From assembly GCF_014647475.1 (NCBI RefSeq), contig NZ_BMPG01000001.1:124001-188000 (forward strand): 64,000 nucleotides of DNA, in the 5' to 3' direction. Positions 1 through 6,977 of the stretch are shown here, one piece after another. Both the position numbers and the translations under genes were made by a program. Under the pieces are notes generated by a model that saw only the letters and a program-made list of their open reading frames with translations, ran no database searches and was not told where the DNA came from. The stretch comes from Halocalculus aciditolerans. GTDB lineage: Archaea > Halobacteriota > Halobacteria > Halobacteriales > Halobacteriaceae. How positions within the stretch are numbered: the stretch's first letter is position 1; each line of letters begins with the position of its first letter.

Positions 1-794
1 CGGAGCGCGCCCGCGACGGGGCTCCGCGGCGACGTCATCACCGGCGGGATGTGTTCCGTCCACTCGACCTGTCCGCTCTCGACGGCGGCGTCGACGCGCG
101 CCTGCACGCTCTCGACGGTCTCGCTCGGCGGCACGCGGAAAGAGGCGTCGACGCTGGCCTCGAAGGCGAGGCCGTCGTCGGCGACGCCGCCGCGCATCGA
201 GACGGGTTTCGCCGTCACTTCCTCGAACACCGACTCCTGTGCGTCGAAGGCCGCCGAGACGCGCGCCCACCACGCCATCGCGTGTTCGAGCGCGTTCGGC
301 TCCGGGCGGCTCGTGTGCTCCGAGTCGGTCTCGGCGGTGTACGCGCCCTTCGTGAGGCCGCGGTAGCCGAGCGTGACGGCGTTCCACCCCGACGGCTCGC
401 CGTTCACGACGGCGGCCGGTTCGTCGCGGACGTCGACGAGGTGGCGCGCGCCCCGCGAGTCGGCTTCCTCGCCGACGACGGCGGCGAACGAGACGCCGGT
501 CCGCACGGCCGCGGCGGCCATCGCCGCGAGCGGTCCCTTCGCGTCCACGCTCCCGCGCCCCCAGAGCTCGCCGCTCGCTTCTCGAACGGGGATGTCGCCC
601 GGAACGGTGTCGATGTGGCTCGTCAGGAGGACGCGGTCGTCCGCGGGCGCGCGGACGTTCCCGACGTCGTCGCGGAAGACCTCGCGGTCGTGCTCCTCGA
701 AGAACTCGACGAGGCGCGCACAGCACGCGTCCTCCTCGCCGGACACCGAGGGAATCTCCACCAGGTCGCGGAGCAGGGTTCGCGCGTCGGTCAT
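1..794 (-). CDS. lysK: LysW-carrier deacetylase LysK/ArgE (partial, runs off the window)
   Basis: M20-family metallopeptidase that would release ornithine (or lysine) from the LysW carrier protein in the last step of the LysW arginine pathway. The protein starts MTDARTLLRDLVEIPSVSG. Visible metal and catalytic residues are H60/D62 (SHIDTVPG), D84 (GRGSVDAKG) and E109-E110 (GEEADSRG). The ATG at 792-794 is the only sensible start; the C-terminus lies beyond base 1. It follows argX and a short unknown ORF on the same strand, and pathway membership comes from lysW and argX nearby. An argE-type acetylornithine deacetylase would look similar, but lysW makes LysK the better name. Confidence 0.88.
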   Translation of the reverse strand, partial: MTDARTLLRDLVEIPSVSGEEDACCARLVEFFEEHDREVFRDDVGNVRAPADDRVLLTSHIDTVPGDIPVREASGELWGRGSVDAKGPLAAMAAAAVRTGVSFAAVVGEEADSRGARHLVDVRDEPAAVVNGEPSGWNAVTLGYRGLTKGAYTAETDSEHTSRPEPNALEHAMAWWARVSAAFDAQESVFEEVTAKPVSMRGGVADDGLAFEASVDASFRVPPSETVESVQARVDAAVESGQVEWTEHIPPVMTSPRSPVAGAL

Positions 795-818
795 GTGTCG
801 ATGAGTCGCGCCACCGTT

Positions 819-1148
819 TCAGACTGCGCCCCGCGCGGCGAGCGCGTCGAGCACGGGCGTCCGATGCGGCGTCTCCGCGTCCACCGTCACGAGGTCGGCG
901 TCGAGCGTCGCGGCGAGCCCCGCGCCCGACACGCCCGCGACCACGGGGACGACGCCGTCGGCGAGCGCCGCGGCCGCCTCGCCCGCGGCCGTCGCGCGAA
1001 CCGGCACACCGACCGCAGTGAGCGCCGGCACGGCGTCCTCGGCGACGACGGCGACGCGCTCGCCGTTCGCGTGCAAGTGCGCGATGTCGACGACCGCGCC
1101 CTCCGCGAGGTCGCCCGACGCCGCGACGACGGTCGTCACGCGAACCAC
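819..1148 (-). CDS. unknown ORF between argX and lysK, possibly a reduced ArgB/LysZ-like remnant
   Basis: This 109-residue ORF starts with GTG. It occupies the place where argC, argB and argD are normally found in haloarchaeal LysW arginine clusters. I do not recognise it firmly. Two stretches recall amino-acid kinases of the ArgB/LysZ type: an early EGAVVDIAHLHANGERV block and a late ALADGVVPVV...LDADLVTVD block. The glycine-rich nucleotide motif and most of the kinase core are absent. The reading frame stays open upstream past the GTG and into the end of argX, so the start is uncertain. It could be a decayed argB, a fused deletion product, or an unrelated gene. Confidence 0.4.
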   Translation of the reverse strand: MVRVTTVVAASGDLAEGAVVDIAHLHANGERVAVVAEDAVPALTAVGVPVRATAAGEAAAALADGVVPVVAGVSGAGLAATLDADLVTVDAETPHRTPVLDALAARGAV

Positions 1149-1203
1149 CCGCGGTTCGCGTGGGGCCGCGAGTCGAAGCGCGAACGCGACCGTCTCGCGA
1201 GGG

Positions 1204-2076
1204 TCACGCGACCACCTCCGCCGCGGTGTCGTCGTCGGCTCTCGCTTCGAGCCAGTCGACGACGACGCCGGGGATGTCGACGTCCGTCGCGGTGTCGAGC
1301 GCCTTGAACTCGACCGTGTGGTTCACCTCGTGGACGGTGTAGCTGTCTCCCGTCTCCATGAGGTCGACGCCGAGCAGGCCGCCGCCGACCGCCGCGGACG
1401 CGCGCTCTACGAGCGCTTCCGCCTCCGCGTCGAGGTCGAACGCCTCGACGTCCGCGCCCTTCGCGGCGTTCGTCAGCCAGTGGTCCGAACTGCGCGCCAT
1501 CGCCGCGACCGGCTCGCCGTCGAGCGCGAGCACGCGGATGTCGCGTCCCGGCTTCTCCACGAACTCCTGGACGTAGAAGACGGAGTGCTCGTAGTGGCCG
1601 AGCGTCTCCTTGTGCTCCAGGATGGCTTCGGCGGCGCTCCGCGAGTCGATCTTCGCCATCAGCCGCCCCCACGACCCGACGACGGGCTTGAGGACGCAGG
1701 GATACCCGTAGGATTCGATGGCGGAGAGCGCGGCGTCCGCGGTGAACGTCACGGTCGTGTCGGGCGTCGGAACGCCCGCCTTCTCGAGCGCGATGCTGTT
1801 CTTCGCTTTGTCCGCGCAGATCGCCGCGGTCTCCGCGGAGTTCACCACGGGGACGTCGTAGGAGTCGAGGAACTCCGTCGCGTACGTCGACCGGCTCGTC
1901 GCGAGACAGCGGTCGAGGACGACGTCGAGCCCGTCGAACGCCTCGGGGGCATCCCCTACGGTGAGTTCGAGGTCGCGCACGTCGATTTTGGCGACCTCGT
2001 GTCCGCGTTCGCGCAGCTCGCCGAGCAGGAGTTTCTCGTCCGTCCGGATGCGCGAGTAGAGGATGCCGACGTTCAT
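1204..2076 (-). CDS. argX: glutamate--LysW ligase ArgX (LysX family, ATP-grasp)
   Basis: ATP-grasp ligase of 290 residues that attaches glutamate (or alpha-aminoadipate) to the C-terminal glutamate of LysW, the entry step of carrier-protein arginine/lysine synthesis. It starts MNVGILYSRIRTDEKLLLGEL, as RimK/LysX proteins do. It has the ATP-binding core VLKPVVGSWGRLMAKID and a C-terminal metal/substrate segment EVNHTVEFKALD. The ATG is 1 nt after the lysW stop, so the two are surely cotranscribed. Family substrate choice (ArgX or LysX) cannot be settled from the sequence alone; the argG and argH neighbours favour arginine. Confidence 0.92.
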   Translation of the reverse strand: MNVGILYSRIRTDEKLLLGELRERGHEVAKIDVRDLELTVGDAPEAFDGLDVVLDRCLATSRSTYATEFLDSYDVPVVNSAETAAICADKAKNSIALEKAGVPTPDTTVTFTADAALSAIESYGYPCVLKPVVGSWGRLMAKIDSRSAAEAILEHKETLGHYEHSVFYVQEFVEKPGRDIRVLALDGEPVAAMARSSDHWLTNAAKGADVEAFDLDAEAEALVERASAAVGGGLLGVDLMETGDSYTVHEVNHTVEFKALDTATDVDIPGVVVDWLEARADDDTAAEVVA

Positions 2077-2077
2077 C

Positions 2078-2242
2078 TTATTCGCCCCAGTCCTCCGCGA
2101 GCTCGGGCGCTTCTTCGAGCGTGACGGGGTCCACTCCCGTCACTTCGAGCTCCGCGCCGCAGGTGGCGCAGTCCACGATTTCACCGGTCTCAGCGTCGTC
2201 GTGCAGCGCGACGTCCGCGCCGCATTCGGGGCATGCTGTCAT
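2078..2242 (-). CDS. lysW: amino-group carrier protein LysW
   Basis: Small 54-residue carrier protein to which ArgX ligates glutamate and on which the later arginine intermediates are held. A zinc-ribbon is formed by CPEC (residues 4-7) and CATC (residues 25-28). The C-terminus is EDWGE, the diagnostic LysW tail whose terminal Glu carries the substrate. It lies directly upstream of argX with a 1-nt gap. A TATA-like box (2268-2277, minus strand) sits about 30 nt before the ATG, so the transcript is probably leaderless. Length and tail match the family exactly. Confidence 0.95.
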   Translation of the reverse strand: MTACPECGADVALHDDAETGEIVDCATCGAELEVTGVDPVTLEEAPELAEDWGE

Positions 2243-2267
2243 ACGGACAGAGATACCCCGGACACAG

Positions 2268-2277
2268 ACTTATACCT
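2268..2277 (-). promoter_or_regulatory. TATA box of lysW-argX
   Basis: GGTATAAGTC on the minus strand is centred about 30 nt before the lysW ATG (2242), the spacing of a leaderless archaeal promoter. A second AT-rich match, TTTTTATAACTATT, lies farther upstream near 2297-2310. Confidence 0.6.
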
Positions 2278-2436
2278 TCCGGACTTGTTCGAATAGTTAT
2301 AAAAACGCGTGGCGGCTGCTACCCGGAGAAAAACCGGGAAGAAGCGTTCGGAACCGATCCGTTCTCTATGTCGGAGAGTAGTACAGTAGCCCCTGGACGG
2401 GGCGGCATTCGTCGTCGTCGCGGTCGTCGAAGCCGC

Positions 2437-3894
2437 TCACTCATACGAATCGACCCCCGCGTCGAGACGATCCGTCGCCGCGTCGAGCGCGAGGCGCTTT
2501 GCCTCCGCTTCGTCCGCGTCGGCCGCGAGGTCGCTCGCGACGACGCCGAGCGTCTGCTCCACCGCGCTCGGAGCGGGGCCGCCGCGCGAGTCGCGCATCG
2601 CGACGTTCGACGCCGGGTCGAGCGCCGCCGCCACCGCCTCGACGTCCGCGACCTCGCCCAGCGGCTTCCCGAGCACGTCCTCGCACGCCGCCGCCACGGC
2701 GTCGAGGTCGCCGCCAGCCTCGCCCGCGTCCGCGACGACCTCGTGCGCCGTCCGGAACGGGACACCGTGCATCGCCAGCACGTCCGCCACCCCGGTCGCA
2801 CAGGAAAAGCCCTTCTCCGCCTCCGCTTCGAGGGTTTCCGCGGGCCACTCCGCGGTCGCGACCGCGCCGGCCGCCACTTCCACTGCTTCGCTCACCGCGT
2901 CCACCGCCCCCCACGCGTGCGGCGTGGCGTTCTGGAGGTCGCGGTTGTAGGCTCTCGGCAAGCCCTTCAGGGTCGTCAGGAGGCCCTGGAGGCCCGCCGC
3001 CGCGTCGCCCGCGACGGAGCGGACGAGCTCCAGCGTGTCCGGGTTCTTCTTCTGCGGCATGATCGACGACGTCGACGAGTAGTCGTCCGACAGCTCGACG
3101 AGACCCTTATTCGCGAAAATCACGAGGTCTTCTGCGAGCCCGGAGAGCGTGAGGGAGAGACCGGCGAGCGCGCTCGTCGTCTCGAAGAGGAAGTCGCGCG
3201 CCGACCCCGCGTCCGTCGCGTTCTCCACCACGCCGTCGAACCCGAGCAGCTCTGCGGTGCGCTGGCGGTCGATGTCGAACGGCGTGCCCGCGAACGCCGC
3301 CCCGCCGAGCGGGGACTGGTTCACGCGCTCGTACGCGTCGAGGAGGCGCGCCGTGTCACGAGCCAGCGCGCGCTCGTAGGACAGGAGGTAGTGACCGACG
3401 GTCGTCGGCTGCGCCGGCTGTAAGTGCGTGAAGCCCGGCATCACCGTCTCCGCCTCCGCCTCCGCGGCGTCCGCGAGCACCTCGCGGAACGCGACGACCT
3501 GTTCGACCGCGTCGAGGACGTCCTCGCGCAGCCGATAGCGGATGCAGGTCGCCACCTCGTCGTTCCGCGAGCGCGCCGTGTGCATCTTCCCGCCGTCCGG
3601 CCCGACGCGCTCGATGACCGCCGTCTCGATGGCCTCGTGCACGTCCTCGCCGTCCGGCAGCGCGCCGAACCCGCTCGCCTCGACGTCGTCGAGCGCGCGC
3701 AGAATACTCGCCGCGTCGTCCTCCTCGACGATTCCCTGCTCGGCGAGCATCACGACGTGCGCGCGGTCCACCGCGAGGTCCGCCTGGAAGATGCGGTCGT
3801 CCGCGCCCATCGAGGAGAGGAAGTCGCGCGCGGGGCCGCCGCTGAAGCGGTCGCGGCGAACCGCCGTCGACGCCGGCTCCGACCCCTCGCTCAT
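2437..3894 (-). CDS. argH: argininosuccinate lyase
   Basis: Splits argininosuccinate into arginine and fumarate, the last step of arginine synthesis. It is a 485-residue member of the fumarase/aspartase superfamily with the signature SSIMPQKKNPD, the catalytic loop, and the TARSRND motif near the middle. The ATG follows the argG stop by 1 nt, so argG-argH form one transcript. The N-terminus MSEGSEPASTAVRRDRFSGG agrees with haloarchaeal homologues. Confidence 0.96.
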   Translation of the reverse strand: MSEGSEPASTAVRRDRFSGGPARDFLSSMGADDRIFQADLAVDRAHVVMLAEQGIVEEDDAASILRALDDVEASGFGALPDGEDVHEAIETAVIERVGPDGGKMHTARSRNDEVATCIRYRLREDVLDAVEQVVAFREVLADAAEAEAETVMPGFTHLQPAQPTTVGHYLLSYERALARDTARLLDAYERVNQSPLGGAAFAGTPFDIDRQRTAELLGFDGVVENATDAGSARDFLFETTSALAGLSLTLSGLAEDLVIFANKGLVELSDDYSSTSSIMPQKKNPDTLELVRSVAGDAAAGLQGLLTTLKGLPRAYNRDLQNATPHAWGAVDAVSEAVEVAAGAVATAEWPAETLEAEAEKGFSCATGVADVLAMHGVPFRTAHEVVADAGEAGGDLDAVAAACEDVLGKPLGEVADVEAVAAALDPASNVAMRDSRGGPAPSAVEQTLGVVASDLAADADEAEAKRLALDAATDRLDAGVDSYE

Positions 3895-3895
3895 C

Positions 3896-5125
3896 TCACT
3901 CGTCCTCTGCGCCGCCGTCGGTCGTCAGCGACTCTTTCTCCTGCGCCTGCTTCGCCGCCGCGTTCGCGAGGCGTCCCTGGAAGCCGTGGTACTTCGCGAC
4001 GCCCGTCGCGTCCGCCTGCTCGATGCCGTCGACGGTCTCCGTGTTGAACGACGCCGCGGACTCCGAGTACGCCGCGTACTCGCTCTCACGCGCCACCGGG
4101 CGAGCCTGCCCGCCCTCGAACTTCACCGTTACTGTTCCCGTCACCTTCTCCTGCGTCGTCTCGATGAAGCCCTCCAGCGCCTTCGTCAGCGGGTGGTCGA
4201 CCAGGCCCTCGTAGCCCTTCTCCGACCACTCCGCGTCCACCTCCTCCTTGAACGAGCGCTCGTCCTTCGTCAACACCAGCCCCTCCAGGGCCTTGTGCGC
4301 GTTCAGCAGCGTCGTCGCCGCCGGATGCTCGTAGTTCTCTCTCACCTTCAGCCCGAGCATGCGGTCCTCCATCATGTCCGTGCGGCCGACGCCGTGCTTT
4401 CCGGCCTTCTCGTTCAGGTGCTCGATGAGCGCCACGGGCGGAAGCTCCTCGCCGTCGACCGCCGTCGGAATCCCCTGCTCGAACGTGATCTCCACGAGCT
4501 CCGTCTCGTCTGTTTCCTTCGCCGTCCACTCGTAGATTTCCTCCGGCGGCACGTACCCCGGGTCTTCGAGATTGCCGCCCTCGATGCTGCGACTCCAGAG
4601 GTTCGTGTCGATACTCCACACGCCCTCCTTCCCGCCCTGCACGGGCAGGTCGTGGTCGGCGGCGTACTCGACCTCCCACTCGCGCGTCAGGCCGAGTTCG
4701 CGCACCGGCGCGATGACCTCCATATCCGAGGAGCGCCAGACGGCTTCGAAGCGCAGCTGGTCGTTCCCCTTCCCCGTGCAGCCGTGCGCGACGCCCGTAC
4801 AGCCTTCTTCTCTCGCGAGTTCGAGGATGGCTTCCGCGATGACGGGGCGCGCGAGCGCCGTCCCGAGCGGGTAGCCCTGGTAGTCGGCGTTCGCCTGCAC
4901 GCCCGTGAAGCAGAGCTCCGCGAACTCGGCTTTCGCGTCGAGGACGTGGTGTTCGAGGCCGAGCGCTTCCGCGGTCTCGTAGGCCTCCTCGAACTCCTCT
5001 TCCGGTTGGCCGACGTCGACGGTGACGCCGATAACCTCGTCGTAGCCGTACTCTTCTTTCAGCAGCGGGACGCAAACGGTCGTATCGAGCCCGCCGGAGA
5101 AGGCGAGCGCGACTTTCTCAGTCAT
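3896..5125 (-). CDS. argG: argininosuccinate synthase
   Basis: Condenses citrulline and aspartate with ATP to argininosuccinate. The 409-residue protein begins MTEKVALAFSGGLDTTVCV, containing the PP-loop SGGLDT of N-type ATP pyrophosphatases, and keeps the family blocks HGCTGKGNDQLRFE and DTNLWSRSIEGG. It is first in an argG-argH unit. The upstream 300 bases hold a strong nested inverted repeat (5256-5306) and an AT-richer patch around 5197-5208 that may contain its promoter. Confidence 0.96.
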   Translation of the reverse strand: MTEKVALAFSGGLDTTVCVPLLKEEYGYDEVIGVTVDVGQPEEEFEEAYETAEALGLEHHVLDAKAEFAELCFTGVQANADYQGYPLGTALARPVIAEAILELAREEGCTGVAHGCTGKGNDQLRFEAVWRSSDMEVIAPVRELGLTREWEVEYAADHDLPVQGGKEGVWSIDTNLWSRSIEGGNLEDPGYVPPEEIYEWTAKETDETELVEITFEQGIPTAVDGEELPPVALIEHLNEKAGKHGVGRTDMMEDRMLGLKVRENYEHPAATTLLNAHKALEGLVLTKDERSFKEEVDAEWSEKGYEGLVDHPLTKALEGFIETTQEKVTGTVTVKFEGGQARPVARESEYAAYSESAASFNTETVDGIEQADATGVAKYHGFQGRLANAAAKQAQEKESLTTDGGAEDE

Positions 5126-5255
5126 GTGTTGTGATCTGTGGGGTCGTAGTCAGCGAGCGGTGCGACGGAGACGGAACGAACCGGATGTTCGTGCGGAATA
5201 AGATGGGGTCTACTGGGACCCCGGTCGTCGTCGTCGCACCGGCGAAAAGGAAGCG

Positions 5256-5306
5256 GCAGACGCCACGCTGACCGGCGTGGCGACGCTGTGAGTAGCGGGC
5301 GTCTGC
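5256..5306 (-). promoter_or_regulatory. nested inverted repeat upstream of argG (possible structured leader)
   Basis: The outer arms GCAGACGCC and GGCGTCTGC are perfect complements (9 bp). Between them an inner hairpin CGCCACGC / GCGTGGCG (8 bp, 6-nt loop) and a small CGCT/AGCG hairpin can form, giving a three-way-junction-like fold. It lies 131 nt before the argG start, in the 309-bp gap to the 2H phosphoesterase gene. It might be an mRNA leader element, an operator pair or a terminator; direction is assigned only because argG is the nearer strong gene. Confidence 0.45.
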
Positions 5307-5434
5307 ATCGTTACCCGTTCGTATTGGCGCAGCCCACTTAGCCGTTCCGCCATCCCCAAAACCGGCCGACCGAGGTAACAATACCCACACTCTGGAGCGT
5401 CATCCTTTCAGTCGGCGAGCGCCGACACGGAAGC

Positions 5435-5944
5435 GTGTACAGCCTGAACGCCCCGCTTCCCGGCGAGGTCCGCTCCCTCGTCCGCGACCTCCGCCCCGCC
5501 CTCGTCGGCTTCGACCGCATCCGCCAACACCACTCCCTCCTCCTCAAACGCCTCGACGCCGACACCCGCCGCGACTACCTCCGCGCCGCCGAGCGAGCCA
5601 AAGCCGCCCTCCGCGACACCGCCGCCCCCTTCGAAGTCCGCATCAGCCGATGCGGCGTCTTCTCCGACCCTCATCGCGGCCCCGGCCCCCTCGTCTACCT
5701 CGCCGTCGAGAGCCCCGAACTCCTCCGCCTCCACCGCCACCTCGCCGCCGAACTCGGCACCGTCGAGCACCTCGAAGGCGACGACTACACCCCCCACGTC
5801 ACCCTCGCCCGCGACGGCCCGCAGGACGCCGTCGACCGCGTCCTCGCCGCCGACTTCGAACCCGTCACCTGGGCCGTCTCCGAACTCCAACTCTACGACG
5901 CCCGCCACCACGAACGCATCGAAGCCATCCCCCTCCCCGCCTGA
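5435..5944 (+). CDS. 2H phosphoesterase (2'-5' RNA ligase superfamily) protein
   Basis: Member of the 2H phosphoesterase superfamily, which acts on 2',3'-cyclic phosphate or 2'-5' linked nucleotides. The two histidine motifs are HSLL at residues 33-36 and HVTL at 121-124. Length is 169 residues, usual for the family, and the MYSLNAPLPGEV start resembles haloarchaeal relatives; the start codon is GTG. It is one of two 2H proteins in the window (the other is thpR at 17722). Its exact substrate is unknown. It may share the argG intergenic region for a divergent promoter. Confidence 0.82.
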   Translation: MYSLNAPLPGEVRSLVRDLRPALVGFDRIRQHHSLLLKRLDADTRRDYLRAAERAKAALRDTAAPFEVRISRCGVFSDPHRGPGPLVYLAVESPELLRLHRHLAAELGTVEHLEGDDYTPHVTLARDGPQDAVDRVLAADFEPVTWAVSELQLYDARHHERIEAIPLPA

Positions 5945-6059
5945 CCGCCGCCGCTCGTCACACCGACCCGCTCCGCGTCTCTCGCCTCCCGGCTCGTCTC
6001 GCCGCTCGACGACTGGCCGGCACTCGAACACTTTTGACGCCGGCCGCCGACCACCCGGT

Positions 6060-6959
6060 ATGTCCCGTCCCACTGTGGGTTTCGTCGGTCTCGGCATCAT
6101 GGGCCTCCCGATGGCGAAGAACCTCCTCGACGCCGGCTACGACGTCGTCGGCCACAACCGCTCGCCCGAACCCGAAGAGGAACTCGAAGCCGCCGGCGGC
6201 GACACCGCCGACACTCCCGCCGCCGTCGCCGAACAGACAGACATCGTCGTCTCCTGCCTCCCCGACACCGACGCCGTCGAACGCGTCGTCCGCGGCGACG
6301 ACGGCCTCCTCGACGGCCTCAGCGAGGGCATGGTCTACGTCGACACCTCCACCATCAGCCCGCTCGCCACCGAGGCGCTCGCCGCCGACCTCGAAACCCT
6401 CGGCGTCGACATGCTCGACGCCCCCATCTCCGGCGGCGAAGAAGGCGCGATTCAGGGCTCGCTCTCCATCATGGTCGGCGGCGACGCCGCTGTCCTCGAC
6501 GCCTGCCGCGGCGTCTTCGACGCGATGGGCGACACCGTCACGCACTGCGGGCCCAGCGGGGCCGGTCAGACGACGAAAGCCTGCAACCAGATCGTCGTCG
6601 CCGCCCAGATGGTCGGCGTCAGCGAAGCCCTCGTCTTCGCCGAGAACGCCGGCGCGGACCTCCAGGCCGTCGTCGACGCCATCTCCGGCGGCGCGGCCGG
6701 CTGCTGGACGCTCGACAACCGCGCGTCCCGCATGATTCGCGGGAACTTCGACCCCGGCTTCTTCGCCGACTACCAGTACAAGGACCTCCGCATCGCCACC
6801 GACGCCGGCCAAGCCTACGACTCACCCATGCCGCTCACCGAACTCGCCCACGAACTCTACAAGAGCATGGCCGCGAACGACATGGGCCGCGACGACAACT
6901 CCGGCGTCATGCAGGTCATCGAGCTGCTCGCCGGCACCGAAGCCCGCATCGACGAATAA
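6060..6959 (+). CDS. beta-hydroxyacid dehydrogenase (2-hydroxy-3-oxopropionate reductase / 3-hydroxyisobutyrate dehydrogenase family)
   Basis: NAD(P)-dependent dehydrogenase of 299 residues. The Rossmann motif GFVGLGIMGLPMAKNLL is at residues 6-22, the substrate-binding block DAPISGGEEGAIQGSLSIMVGG is near 120, and the catalytic lysine lies in SGAGQTTKACNQ. The family includes tartronate semialdehyde reductase, 3-hydroxyisobutyrate dehydrogenase and succinic semialdehyde reductase, and the sequence does not decide between them. An AACACTTTTGACG stretch about 30 nt before the ATG is a plausible TATA box for a leaderless mRNA. Confidence 0.88.
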   Translation: MSRPTVGFVGLGIMGLPMAKNLLDAGYDVVGHNRSPEPEEELEAAGGDTADTPAAVAEQTDIVVSCLPDTDAVERVVRGDDGLLDGLSEGMVYVDTSTISPLATEALAADLETLGVDMLDAPISGGEEGAIQGSLSIMVGGDAAVLDACRGVFDAMGDTVTHCGPSGAGQTTKACNQIVVAAQMVGVSEALVFAENAGADLQAVVDAISGGAAGCWTLDNRASRMIRGNFDPGFFADYQYKDLRIATDAGQAYDSPMPLTELAHELYKSMAANDMGRDDNSGVMQVIELLAGTEARIDE

Positions 6960-6977
6960 CGACGAATACTCGCCCGC

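Noticed and set aside
51-1307. 418-codon plus-strand frame over lysK
   Set aside because: Shadow of the lysK/argX region; arginine-rich with no family features.
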